The notes beneath the pieces were generated by a model that was given only the letters and a program-made list of their open reading frames with translations, did no database searches and was not told the DNA's origin. Shown in pieces: positions 1 through 8,284 of a stretch of 48,250 bases of DNA; the stretch's first letter is position 1, and the number at the start of each line of letters is the position of its first letter. The DNA lies in contig NZ_CALPCQ010000015.1 in NCBI RefSeq assembly GCF_943193025.1, positions 1 to 48,250 of the forward strand, written 5' to 3'. The DNA is from Lactobacillus agrestimuris. Lineage in GTDB: Bacteria > Bacillota > Bacilli > Lactobacillales > Lactobacillaceae. Position numbers and translations under genes: made by a program.

Positions 1-648
1 GAAGGATATCAAGTAACCGATCGAGCCGTTCGCTATTGGATGCATAAATTTGATCTTAAGGGCAGAAGACGCAATAAGCGTAGATATTCTAGCTACAAAG
101 GAACAATTGGCAAAATTGCTCCTAATTTGATTCGCCGTAAATTCTTCGCTCCTTTGCCTAACATGAAATGGTATACTGACATCACTGAATTTCACTTAAA
201 TGATGAGAAACTTTATTTATCGCCAATTCTTGATGGATGCGGCGGTGATATTGTTTCTTATTCTATCTCTCGTCATCCAGATATGAATTTAGTAATGACT
301 ATGCTGGATAAGGCTTTTGCCAAAGAGAAGGCACTTAATAACTGCATCTTTCATACCGATCAAGGCTGTCAATATCAAAGTCCAGCCTATCAGCGTGCTT
401 TAAAGCTCCATGGAATTACTCAAAGCATGTCGCGTAAAGGAAACTCTTTGGATGATGGCTTAATGGAAAATTTCTTTGGCTTGCTTAAAACAGAGATGTT
501 TTATGATCAAGAATACAAATATCACAATCTTGAAGAATTGACCAAAGCAATTGAAGAATATATTGAATACTATAACAACGAAAGGATTAAGAGCAGACTA
601 AAAGGCTTAACTCCGATTGAATATCGGAATCAAGCCTTAGTCAGCTAG
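1..648 (+). CDS. IS3-family transposase OrfB, C-terminal part (5' truncated by window edge)
   Basis: The reading frame is open from base 1 (EGYQVTDRAVRYW, then the first internal Met at base 40), so the gene starts upstream of the window. It encodes the rve integrase core of an IS3-family transposase. The DDE catalytic triad is visible: Asp in WYTDITEF (visible residue 60), Asp in FHTDQGCQYQS (120) and Glu in DDGLMENFFG (156). The last two are separated by 35 residues, the classic DD(35)E spacing. The protein ends with the usual YNNERIKSRLKGLTPIEYR block. It catalyses copy-and-paste transposition through a circular intermediate and is normally made as an OrfAB frameshift fusion. No disruption is seen in the visible part. 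Confidence 0.95.
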   Translation, partial: EGYQVTDRAVRYWMHKFDLKGRRRNKRRYSSYKGTIGKIAPNLIRRKFFAPLPNMKWYTDITEFHLNDEKLYLSPILDGCGGDIVSYSISRHPDMNLVMTMLDKAFAKEKALNNCIFHTDQGCQYQSPAYQRALKLHGITQSMSRKGNSLDDGLMENFFGLLKTEMFYDQEYKYHNLEELTKAIEEYIEYYNNERIKSRLKGLTPIEYRNQALVS

Positions 649-658
649 AATAAATGTT

Positions 659-683
659 TGTCTAATTTTTACGTCTCAGTACA
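659..683. repeat. Right terminal inverted repeat (IRR) of the IS3-family element
   Basis: Read on the minus strand, the 25 bases TGTACTGAGACG + TAAAAATTAGACA match the IS150-group terminal pattern. They share about 16 of 25 positions, including the inner TTAGACA, with the left end of the element entering at 48175. The outer boundary at 683 is inferred from the TGTAC start. Confidence 0.6.
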
Positions 684-697
684 TTTAGGCTCTTTTT

Positions 698-1576
698 TTA
701 TTTATTTAAATCTAACTTATCGATATCGATCATCCATGCAATCGCAATTGACTTTTCTCCTAGGTGAGTTGCGATAACAGGACTGAACTCTGCAACATCA
801 ACAGGTTTACCAGGGAATTTTTGGTTAACAAATTCTTTGATTTCTTCTGCTTGTTGGATGTAATTTGAGTGAAAAACAAAAAATCTTAGATCATCCTTAT
901 AAGATAATTTAGATGTTTCTTGGATTGCTAAATCTTCAATTTTTGTAATAGCTCTCTTCATAGATCTAATTTTATCAAATGCGATGATTTTCCCATCTTT
1001 GAAAGTTAACAACGGCTTTATATGTAGCATTGTACCAATAAATGCACTAGCATTGCTTAATCTTCCACCACGATTTAAATTCTTAAGATCATCAACAACA
1101 AAAAATTCATTAATAGTTGCTCGTATTTTGTCTAAATTAGTAATGATTTGTTCGGGTGTTAAACCGTTTCGAATCATTTTTGCAGCAGCAAGTACTAAAT
1201 ATCCTTGAAGTTTTACAGTAAGTTTTGAATCGTAGGGATATAGATGGTATTCAGGATTGTTCCTAGCGATAGTTTGTAAAGTATTATTATATCCTGATAT
1301 TCCACTTGATAATGTTATGTCAATTATAGCTTCATAGCCTTCGCTGTGGAGCTTATCATAAAGTTCTATCATCTTACCCATACTAGGTTGGGAAGTTTTA
1401 GGAAAAGCTGCACCTTGTTTTTGAGTTTCAAAAAGTTCTTTTGAAGTAATGTTTACCCCTTCTAGATATTCCTTATCTCCAATGATAATAGGAATAGGTA
1501 CAACGATTACATTATTTTCGTTAACTTCTTGTTTGGTTAAGACGCTAGTACTATCAGTAACTAATGCAATCTTCAT
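698..1576 (-). CDS. DegV family protein (fatty-acid-binding FakB-type)
   Basis: A 292-residue DegV/FakB family protein. Such proteins bind a fatty acid and present it to the fatty acid kinase FakA, feeding exogenous fatty acids into phospholipid synthesis. Family motifs are TDSTS near residue 9, the fatty-acid-binding TSQPS near 61 and LSSGIS near 90, with the C-terminal THLGEKSIAIAW block. I place the start at 1576 because AAGGGG lies six bases upstream. An in-frame ATG at 1591 overlaps that ribosome site and is unlikely. The gene lies 57 bases downstream of a marR-type gene on the same strand and is probably cotranscribed with it. A paralogue lies at 11505-12428. Its 3' end is 14 bases from the IS right end and no terminator hairpin of its own is visible. 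Confidence 0.9.
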   Translation of the reverse strand: MKIALVTDSTSVLTKQEVNENNVIVVPIPIIIGDKEYLEGVNITSKELFETQKQGAAFPKTSQPSMGKMIELYDKLHSEGYEAIIDITLSSGISGYNNTLQTIARNNPEYHLYPYDSKLTVKLQGYLVLAAAKMIRNGLTPEQIITNLDKIRATINEFFVVDDLKNLNRGGRLSNASAFIGTMLHIKPLLTFKDGKIIAFDKIRSMKRAITKIEDLAIQETSKLSYKDDLRFFVFHSNYIQQAEEIKEFVNQKFPGKPVDVAEFSPVIATHLGEKSIAIAWMIDIDKLDLNK

Positions 1577-1633
1577 ATATAACCCCTTCATTTAATGATT
1601 TATATAGGCATCATTATAACATAAAAATTTGCT

Positions 1634-2044
1634 TTATGCTTCTACTACATGTGATTGCTTAGCTAATGAATTTAAAATATCTACAAAATTTTGAGTTGTA
1701 TCTCCTTTTAATGAAGAGAATAAACTATTTTGGATTTCACTTAAGGTTACTTTTAATTCTTTGGCCTTCTTTAGTCCATTTGAATTTAATGCGACAATCT
1801 TACTAGAGTCCTTTTCAGATTTTAATACAGAGATAAGACTTTGTGTCTTTTGCTGTTGGACTTGTCGACTTAGAGTGGATAAAGAAATATCTAAGCCCTC
1901 TGCCAGTTTTCCCATAGTTAGGGGTTCGTTTTTGGTTTTATCGAAGAATAGTAAAATCCTAGTTTGTGAAATATTAAGCCCACATTTGTGATTTATTTCC
2001 TTTTTTATGTATTCAGCAATTACACTGAAAGATAAAATATCCAT
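1634..2044 (-). CDS. MarR family transcriptional regulator
   Basis: A 136-residue winged-helix protein of MarR type. The recognition-helix region LTMGKLAEGLDISLSTLSRQ lies at about residues 42-61, followed by a wing with SEKDSSK. MarR proteins bind palindromic operators as dimers and often respond to small lipophilic ligands. The start follows AAGGTAGGA closely. The gene lies upstream of degV on the same strand, so a link to fatty-acid uptake, as with FabT in other Firmicutes, is conceivable. It is not closely FabT-like by eye, and I see no clear palindromic operator in its leader. Confidence 0.85.
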   Translation of the reverse strand: MDILSFSVIAEYIKKEINHKCGLNISQTRILLFFDKTKNEPLTMGKLAEGLDISLSTLSRQVQQQKTQSLISVLKSEKDSSKIVALNSNGLKKAKELKVTLSEIQNSLFSSLKGDTTQNFVDILNSLAKQSHVVEA

Positions 2045-2082
2045 ATTCCTACCTTTTTCTTTTCAAGATGAAACTTACAGTA

Positions 2083-2091
2083 ATTATATCA
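2083..2091 (-). promoter_or_regulatory. Extended -10 promoter of marR-degV
   Basis: On the minus strand the sequence TGATATAAT forms an extended -10 element about 40 bases upstream of the marR start. No good -35 hexamer is present, as expected for extended -10 promoters. The rest of the 250-base gap (2045-2294) is A+T-rich, and I see only this and the fbpA promoter in it. Confidence 0.5.
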
Positions 2092-2239
2092 CTAAAATTG
2101 TTCGGATACTAAAAAGCCACCCAAATTGTGAAACAAAATAGTATTTATAAGATATTTCTTATTATAATTTTTAGATTATACCCCTCTATACAATAAAAAT
2201 TTAATATTAAGTACTCTATTTTAAGTTTTAAGTAAAAGG

Positions 2240-2268
2240 TTATCATCACTGCAGATTATTGATATAAT
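2240..2268 (+). promoter_or_regulatory. Promoter of fbpA
   Basis: TTATCA at 2240-2245, a 17-base spacer and TATAAT at 2263-2268 preceded by TGA make a sigma-A promoter with an extended -10. It lies 26 bases upstream of the fbpA start, whose ribosome site GAGGTGAT follows at 2283. Confidence 0.6.
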
Positions 2269-2294
2269 TAAGTAAATAATTTTGAGGTGATAAA

Positions 2295-3989
2295 ATGGCT
2301 TTTGATGGTTTGTTTATACATAGTCTTTTGAATAATCTAACCCCTACTCTTGTTGGATCTAGATTGTCAAAAATATACCAACCCTTTGATCAAGATCTAA
2401 TCTTAGTTTTTAGAAAAGATCGGAAGAATTATTCTTTATTAATTTCGGCTAACGCCCAGTATCCAAGAATTTATTTAACTAATCAAACAATTGTAAATCC
2501 AGATATTGCTCCTACTTTTGTAATGGTATTGAGAAAGTATTTAGAAGGTTCAGTTTTACAATCAATTGAACAAGTAGGACTTGATAGAATTATCAATTTT
2601 CACTTTAGTAATCGAAATGAGCTTGGAGATCAAGTTAAACTAGTTATGTCTGTTGAATTAATGGGAAGACATAGCAATGTTATTCTCTATAATCAAAAAG
2701 ATGGACATATCATTGATTTGCTGAAAAGAATTAATATCGATGAAAATCGTGCTCGTATTCTGCTACCTAAGGCTAAATATGAATTACCTCCATTGAAACC
2801 TGGATTAAATGGATTTGATTTAAGTGAGGAAGATTTTAAACAAGAAAAATCTGAGAACTCTAATCTGAGCGACTTTATTAAGAAACTTAATGGTATGGAT
2901 AGAGATGACCGTGAAGAATTGTTGGGATACTTAGAAGATGATTATTCTTACTCTTCATTCACTACTTTCTTTGGACAATTTAAGAATCCCAAGGGTTATA
3001 TCCTGAAAACACCGAATAACAAAAGAAAAATTTTTACTTACTTGCCCTATCATCTTGAACTAGAAAAAGAAAGTGTAGATCCAGATATCAATCATGCTTT
3101 AGATGAGTTTTATGAATATCAAGAAACTCGTGATTGGGTAAAACAAAAGGCCGGCAGAATCGAAAAAATTATTAAAAATGAACAAAATAAACTTTCGAAA
3201 AAGATAGTAAAATTAAAGAAACAATTAGATCTTGCTGAAAACTCTGAATCATACAGAATAAAGGGTGAAATTCTGAATGCCCATTTAAATGAAGTTAAAG
3301 CTGGTATGACCAAGATTTCACTTCCAAATTATTATGAAAATAATGCTCCAATCGAAATTAAACTTGATGTTGCATTGTCCCCTGCTCGAAATGCTCAAAA
3401 ATATTTTACTAGATATAAAAAGCTTCGAGATTCAATTAAACATATAAACAAGCAGATTGAAATTGCACAAGAAAATTTGGATTACTTCGATTCAATTCAA
3501 ACTGCAATTAATAATGCAGATCCTCAAGATATTGATCAAATTACAGAAGAATTAGAAAACCAGGGCTATATTCGTAAACAAAAGAAACAGACACGACGCA
3601 AGAAGAAAATTTCTGAGAAGAACTTGAATAAGTTCAAACTTTCTTCAGGAAAGATTGTATTGGTTGGTAAAAATAATTATCAAAATGATTGGCTTACTTT
3701 AAAGAAGGCTAAAAAAGATGATTATTGGTTTCATGTTAAGAATATGCCTGGATCTCATGTAATATTACAGGATGATAATCCTTCTGAAGAAGATATAAAA
3801 GAAGCAGCAGAAATTGCAGCCTACTTCTCTAAAGCTAGATTATCTGGACATGTTCAAGTTGATTACGTTCAAGATAAGAGAGTTAAAAAACCGAATGGTG
3901 CAAAACCGGGCTTCGTTATCTATACTGGTCAAAATTCGATTGAAGTAACTCCTGAAGAAAAAGAAGTTTTAGATAAAAAAGTTAACTAA
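2295..3989 (+). CDS. rqcH: Rqc2/RqcH homologue, NFACT family (fibronectin-binding protein A)
   Basis: A 564-residue NFACT protein of the normal family length, annotated in older literature as fibronectin-binding protein FbpA. In Bacillus subtilis RqcH binds stalled 50S subunits with peptidyl-tRNA and adds C-terminal alanine tails to mark nascent chains for degradation. The N-terminal NFACT-N domain is seen in FDGLFIHSLLNNL and RNELGDQ...ELMGRHSNVILY (about 110-135). A coiled-coil middle segment lies at about 275-415. The C-terminal NFACT-R domain has DDYWFHVKNMPGSHVIL at about 478-494. The promoter and the perfect ribosome site GAGGTGAT are upstream, and a strong bidirectional terminator follows. 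It appears to be monocistronic. Confidence 0.93.
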   Translation: MAFDGLFIHSLLNNLTPTLVGSRLSKIYQPFDQDLILVFRKDRKNYSLLISANAQYPRIYLTNQTIVNPDIAPTFVMVLRKYLEGSVLQSIEQVGLDRIINFHFSNRNELGDQVKLVMSVELMGRHSNVILYNQKDGHIIDLLKRINIDENRARILLPKAKYELPPLKPGLNGFDLSEEDFKQEKSENSNLSDFIKKLNGMDRDDREELLGYLEDDYSYSSFTTFFGQFKNPKGYILKTPNNKRKIFTYLPYHLELEKESVDPDINHALDEFYEYQETRDWVKQKAGRIEKIIKNEQNKLSKKIVKLKKQLDLAENSESYRIKGEILNAHLNEVKAGMTKISLPNYYENNAPIEIKLDVALSPARNAQKYFTRYKKLRDSIKHINKQIEIAQENLDYFDSIQTAINNADPQDIDQITEELENQGYIRKQKKQTRRKKKISEKNLNKFKLSSGKIVLVGKNNYQNDWLTLKKAKKDDYWFHVKNMPGSHVILQDDNPSEEDIKEAAEIAAYFSKARLSGHVQVDYVQDKRVKKPNGAKPGFVIYTGQNSIEVTPEEKEVLDKKVN

Positions 3990-4037
3990 AAAAGCATGTA
4001 TAATCTCATGTCAAATTTGAGATTATACATGCTTTTT
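3988..4037. terminator. Bidirectional intrinsic terminator between fbpA and carB
   Basis: A near-perfect inverted repeat with arms 3988-4008 and 4018-4037 contains the stem GCATGTATAATCTCA. It is flanked by A and T tracts on both sides, so it can terminate fbpA on the plus strand and the fhs-to-carB operon on the minus strand. Confidence 0.93.
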
Positions 4038-4038
4038 C

Positions 4039-7000
4039 TTATATCGGTTGTGTTGTTAAAGCTAACGCTTCTAAAACGTCCAAAATTAATTCCGTTGTTT
4101 CAATACTTGAAAATACTGGAATATGAGTATTTAGGGCCTGGTCGCGTATTATTATTGCATCTGCGCTAGCAGTATCTGATAAGTTAGTAATATTTACAAC
4201 CATTACAATTTTATGTTGATGAAGTTTTTCTATTAAATTATGAGGTGCTTCATGGATTTTACTTACAACTCCGGTGGTAATACCTGATTCGGCAATCATG
4301 TTGGCAGTACCTTCAGTGGCAATTAATTTGAAGCCTAACTTATTAAATCTTTTAGCCAGTCTAGTAGCTTCTTCTTTATCTTCATCTCTGACAGAAATAA
4401 AAATAGTACCAAAACTAGGTATGGGTAAGTCGCTTGCTTCATATCCCTTATATAAAGCCTTTGAAAGCTCTGTATCTCTACCCATTACAGAACCAGATGA
4501 TTTCATTTTTGAATCAAAAGTATTTTCACTTTTATAGTCAATATATGAAAATACTGGCATTTTTACATGAATTAAATCATTACTGCTCCATAACTCCTCT
4601 TTAAATCCAAGCTCTTTTAAACTTTTACCAATGAGAACTTCAGTCGCAATCGAGGTTATATCTTTATCAACGGATTTTGAGAGAAATGCTACATTATGTC
4701 CAGCATATGGTTTGATTTGCAATAAAAATACTTTTGAATCAACTTTTAGAAAATGTAAGCTAAAGATTCCCCTGGTTTGAAGTCGCTTGATTAATTCGAT
4801 AGAATATTTGGCTAAATCATTCTGACCTTCTTTATTTAAGTTTTGAGGTTTATAAACGGAAATCGAATCTGAAGCATGAGAACCTGTTTGTTCCAGATGT
4901 TCAATAATACCTGGAATAGTTACTTGAGTACCATCTGAAATTGCTGTGACTTCGTATTTGTTACCTTCAATAAATCTAGAAACAGTTATTTGATCTAATC
5001 TATTTTCTTTTAAATATTTTTCAATAGCGGGCACATCGTAAACAATAGCTGATTTTTGCTTGATATCTTTATTGAAACCACCAATTAATACTGGAAAATC
5101 GTGTTTAGAAACAAATTTAAATAATTTTTGACGATCTTTTGTATTTAAAGCTGGTACAGATTTTAATCCATGTAACGGATTAAGAAGTAAATTGTTAATA
5201 TTTTCCTTAAGTCTTGGAGCTTCGCTACCAATGATATTGAGACCATGATCAATCAATTGTTTACTTAATGCACTAACTTTTTTACCAGAAAACTGAAGTA
5301 AGATATCTTTAATATTTTCTTTGTTCGCAATAGATAGAATGTTTTCAATTGTAATAGGATCAAAATATATTCTGTCTAAATTCTCATAATTTGCGGCCAC
5401 GGATTCTGCATTATTTGATAATAAAACAGTTTCATAACCATTCTTATGTAAAGTTTTAATCACATGAGCAATCATGTAATCAAATTCACTAGTTACTGAG
5501 ACTTGTAAAGGCAACATACCAATAATGAGAATTTTTTTATCCGATTTTAAGGGCTTTGCTTCATCCTGGACATTATAAGCGCTATAAAAAGATTGAACCT
5601 TTGGTTGATAAATTCCCGCTGAACCATCTATTTGAATGTAAGACGGAGTTAAGTTGGCATCTTGTGCAAATTTAAATACCTTATTAACTGAAATACCACG
5701 TATTAATGCAATTAACTCATTTGTAAATCCATATTTTTTTGCCTTTAAAAATAGATGCACGGATAACTCATCCGTATTATGAAGTTCCTTACCAATTTTT
5801 ATTAGGTGCTTAAGCTTTTGAAAATAAATGGGATGAATATGAATAGTTTTTTGTAAATCCGCATATGTCATACCTTTAGCAAGAGCAGCTAGTAATGTAA
5901 TTAAATGATTCTCATCTGGATGGGCAAGCCTTTTAATTAGTTCTTCTTCTGACCTAGCATAATCAGAATTAAAGGTCTGCCAACATAGATTAAGATTTGT
6001 CGTTGAAGCTAATCCCTTGATAAAAGCTGTCTCAAAATTTCTACCAATACCGATCGCTTCCCCACTCGCCTGCATTCGATTATTTAATTGATAATGATTA
6101 TATCCAGATTCTGTTAAAGACCAATAAGGCATCTTAATTGATATAGTATCTAAAACCGGTTCAATGGTTGCATTTAAATCAGATCGAGGATCGGTAATCT
6201 CGTTTAAGTTATAGCCAATTGCAACCTTAGCTAAAATATACCCGACACTATAAGTTCCTAATTTTTGAATCCAAACAGAGCTTCTAGTTAATCTAGGCTT
6301 TATAGTTAAAACTTTTGTTTTAATTTGTGTACCATGGTGTTGAACAGCAAAATGGATACTTAGAACACCTAAAAGATTTAAATTTTCAGCAATTTTACGA
6401 CTGATTGCCCGTAAATATTGAATTTGATCATTGTTCAAAGTAATAACTGGCATAATAACTGATGAATCACCATAATTAATGCTAATAGGTTCAATTGCAC
6501 CTGCATAGTTGATAAATACGATATTACCATTACTATCTCTTATTAGATTAATTATAATTTCTTCCCAAGTTGAAAGATCTTCAGAAAGACTATAGTGAGT
6601 CCATGAAAAATTTTCATCTTGGCTCTCCTTTTTAAAGTAGTTTGTAAGTTCTTCAATATTTTTAAAAGTAAAGTGTTCATTATGAATGTATTTATTATGC
6701 TTAGTAACTAATACTGGAAATGAAACGCTTTCTTTTAATTTGTTGATATTTTCATTTAAATTACTTTGCGATACATTTTTTAAATGCCAAGACATACTAA
6801 CATCAATATCAAGCTTAGTAAGGAAATCAAGTCTTTTTTGTTGATTCTGCATCATTAACATTTTTGGATTTAATGTTAACATTCTGATTTTCATTTGTTG
6901 CAAAATTCCATCTTGAAGCAATTTTTGAGCAACTTTTAAGGCAGTAGTTGAACCGTAAGCAGTGATAATTGCATCTGGTTCCTCCATTCTTAAAATTCGC

Positions 7001-7224
7001 TTTAAGAAATCTAATGTCATAGGTTCAAGATATACAGTTACCCCATCTTGTTTGTCAGTTGAAACTGTTGCAGGATTTGGATTTACAAGGACTACTTGAA
7101 TTCCTTCTTCAGTCAAAGCTTTAATTGCATCTACTGCCATTAAATCCATTTCAGCGACGCTACCAACAAGAGTTGGACCTGATCCAATAATTAATACTTT
7201 GTCTAAATCATTCTCTAAAGGCAT
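4039..7224 (-). CDS. carB: Carbamoyl-phosphate synthase large subunit homologue with degenerate ATP-grasp sites (probable pseudoenzyme)
   Basis: At 1061 residues this is the length of normal CarB, and it aligns end to end with it: ATP-grasp half 1, oligomerisation domain, ATP-grasp half 2, MGS-like regulatory domain. The catalytic residues are replaced in both halves (E. coli numbering from memory). In half 1, R169 is Thr174, the glycine-rich loop GGSGGG is IHNEHF (180-185), Q285 is His291, E299 is Thr307 and N301 is Lys309. In half 2, R715 is Gly715, E841 is Gln836 and N843 is Lys838. The second half keeps EHLEQTGSHASDS (775-787). The regulatory domain keeps Lys950, Thr970, Thr973, Lys989, Asn1011 and Thr1013, the E. 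coli UMP/IMP contacts. The frame is uninterrupted. It follows carA after four bases, with a GGAG site. It is probably inactive as a synthetase, with an unknown regulatory or structural role. Confidence 0.9.
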   Translation of the reverse strand: MPLENDLDKVLIIGSGPTLVGSVAEMDLMAVDAIKALTEEGIQVVLVNPNPATVSTDKQDGVTVYLEPMTLDFLKRILRMEEPDAIITAYGSTTALKVAQKLLQDGILQQMKIRMLTLNPKMLMMQNQQKRLDFLTKLDIDVSMSWHLKNVSQSNLNENINKLKESVSFPVLVTKHNKYIHNEHFTFKNIEELTNYFKKESQDENFSWTHYSLSEDLSTWEEIIINLIRDSNGNIVFINYAGAIEPISINYGDSSVIMPVITLNNDQIQYLRAISRKIAENLNLLGVLSIHFAVQHHGTQIKTKVLTIKPRLTRSSVWIQKLGTYSVGYILAKVAIGYNLNEITDPRSDLNATIEPVLDTISIKMPYWSLTESGYNHYQLNNRMQASGEAIGIGRNFETAFIKGLASTTNLNLCWQTFNSDYARSEEELIKRLAHPDENHLITLLAALAKGMTYADLQKTIHIHPIYFQKLKHLIKIGKELHNTDELSVHLFLKAKKYGFTNELIALIRGISVNKVFKFAQDANLTPSYIQIDGSAGIYQPKVQSFYSAYNVQDEAKPLKSDKKILIIGMLPLQVSVTSEFDYMIAHVIKTLHKNGYETVLLSNNAESVAANYENLDRIYFDPITIENILSIANKENIKDILLQFSGKKVSALSKQLIDHGLNIIGSEAPRLKENINNLLLNPLHGLKSVPALNTKDRQKLFKFVSKHDFPVLIGGFNKDIKQKSAIVYDVPAIEKYLKENRLDQITVSRFIEGNKYEVTAISDGTQVTIPGIIEHLEQTGSHASDSISVYKPQNLNKEGQNDLAKYSIELIKRLQTRGIFSLHFLKVDSKVFLLQIKPYAGHNVAFLSKSVDKDITSIATEVLIGKSLKELGFKEELWSSNDLIHVKMPVFSYIDYKSENTFDSKMKSSGSVMGRDTELSKALYKGYEASDLPIPSFGTIFISVRDEDKEEATRLAKRFNKLGFKLIATEGTANMIAESGITTGVVSKIHEAPHNLIEKLHQHKIVMVVNITNLSDTASADAIIIRDQALNTHIPVFSSIETTELILDVLEALALTTQPI

Positions 7225-7228
7225 AAGA

Positions 7229-8284
7229 TTACTCCATCATATTTAAAAATTGGTTGAAAATTGAAATTGCATCTAAGCTTCCGGGTGCTCCTTCCGGATT
7301 AAAAGCCACTGAGATGATTTTATCATCATTAATCACGTAACCCGCTAATAACTCAGTATGCATATCAAAATATTTTTGACTCAAATTTTTTTGTATACTA
7401 TCAGGAAGTACAAGTTGATCAATATCCATTGAAGTTTGCCAAAGTTTACTAGAGTTTTGTTCGATAACTGGATAATTAGTTCCATTGAATTCATGTGGTA
7501 ACTTAACTAATTCCAAGTTTAAATAGCTGCTTAAAACCAGAAATCCTAATCCAATTCCTAAAATTGGATATTTTCCATAGACTTGATCAATAATTTTACT
7601 TACGTATTTTAAAACCTCTTCAGGTTTTCCTGGCCCATTTGAGATTACTATTCCATCAGGCCGTAAGTTTTCAACATCAACTGGACTTGCATCATAAGGC
7701 AAAACTGTTACATTAACTCGTCTAAGAGATAACTCTCTCAACATTGAATGTTTTAATCCTAAATCAATCACTGCGATGTTTTTACCAATATTTGGAGCTG
7801 CATACGCATTTTTGGTAGAAACCATAGCTGACTTATTTTTGGGTAAGACTAAAGCCTTAATTTGATCAAAGGCATGTTCATCATCTGTATCCATTATAGA
7901 AGCCTTAATCCTATCTTCAGTCATAAGTCTATGTACTAATGCTCTCGTATCAATATCAAAGATTGCTGGAATATTCTTTTCTTTAAGAAAGGAGTCTAGT
8001 TCTTCAAAGGCTTCATTATCCGAAATGTTGAAACCTACATCATTTGCAATAATTCCTTTAACTGTTGGATTTATACTTTCGTAATCAATTGCGTTGATCC
8101 CACTATTACCAATAATAGGAGTGGTAAACACTAAAATTTTTCCAGCATTAGTAGGATCTGTTAATGCTTCTTGATATCCAAAATTTGAAGTTTGAATAGC
8201 AAGCTCTCCTGTTGAAATAATAGTCGCTCCTAATCCCTTTCCTGGAAAAGAGCTTCCATCTTCAAGTATTAAATATCTTTTCAT
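7229..8284 (-). CDS. carA: Carbamoyl-phosphate synthase small subunit homologue lacking the glutaminase Cys and His (probable pseudoenzyme)
   Basis: A 351-residue protein with the full CarA layout: N-terminal CarA domain (LEDGSSFPGKGLGA, GYQEALTDP, DIDTRALVHRL) and class I glutamine amidotransferase domain (SNGPGKP at 215-221). The nucleophile elbow, normally GICLGHQ, is GIGLGFL (243-249), so the catalytic Cys is Gly245. The catalytic His of FHPE is Asn329 in AFNPEGAPG; the Glu (331) remains. The glutamine-contacting Gln after the elbow is Leu249, and the NHG motif is replaced by DID. It cannot hydrolyse glutamine by the known mechanism. Its ATG overlaps the rluD stop (TAATG), so the two are translationally coupled. 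It forms a pair with the degenerate large subunit downstream. Confidence 0.9.
   Translation of the reverse strand: MKRYLILEDGSSFPGKGLGATIISTGELAIQTSNFGYQEALTDPTNAGKILVFTTPIIGNSGINAIDYESINPTVKGIIANDVGFNISDNEAFEELDSFLKEKNIPAIFDIDTRALVHRLMTEDRIKASIMDTDDEHAFDQIKALVLPKNKSAMVSTKNAYAAPNIGKNIAVIDLGLKHSMLRELSLRRVNVTVLPYDASPVDVENLRPDGIVISNGPGKPEEVLKYVSKIIDQVYGKYPILGIGLGFLVLSSYLNLELVKLPHEFNGTNYPVIEQNSSKLWQTSMDIDQLVLPDSIQKNLSQKYFDMHTELLAGYVINDDKIISVAFNPEGAPGSLDAISIFNQFLNMME

Larger units (their letters stand above)
1..683 (+). mobile_element. IS3-family (IS150-like) insertion sequence, right part
   Basis: This is the 3' portion of an insertion sequence that begins outside the window. It holds the DDE transposase OrfB and a right terminal repeat at 659-683. 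On the minus strand the right end reads TGTACTGAGACG followed by TAAAAATTAGACA, the pattern I know for IS150-group ends in lactobacilli. The element stops about 14 bases before the end of the convergent degV gene. OrfA, the frameshift window and the left end are not visible, so completeness and target duplication cannot be judged. Confidence 0.85.

Noticed and set aside
2128-2138. GTGAAACAAAA upstream of marR, with reverse-complement copies near 43993 and 44192, as a Rex-like regulatory site
   Set aside because: Only one half-site is present in each place, the contexts are unrelated, and A+T-rich sequence makes such 11-mers likely by chance.
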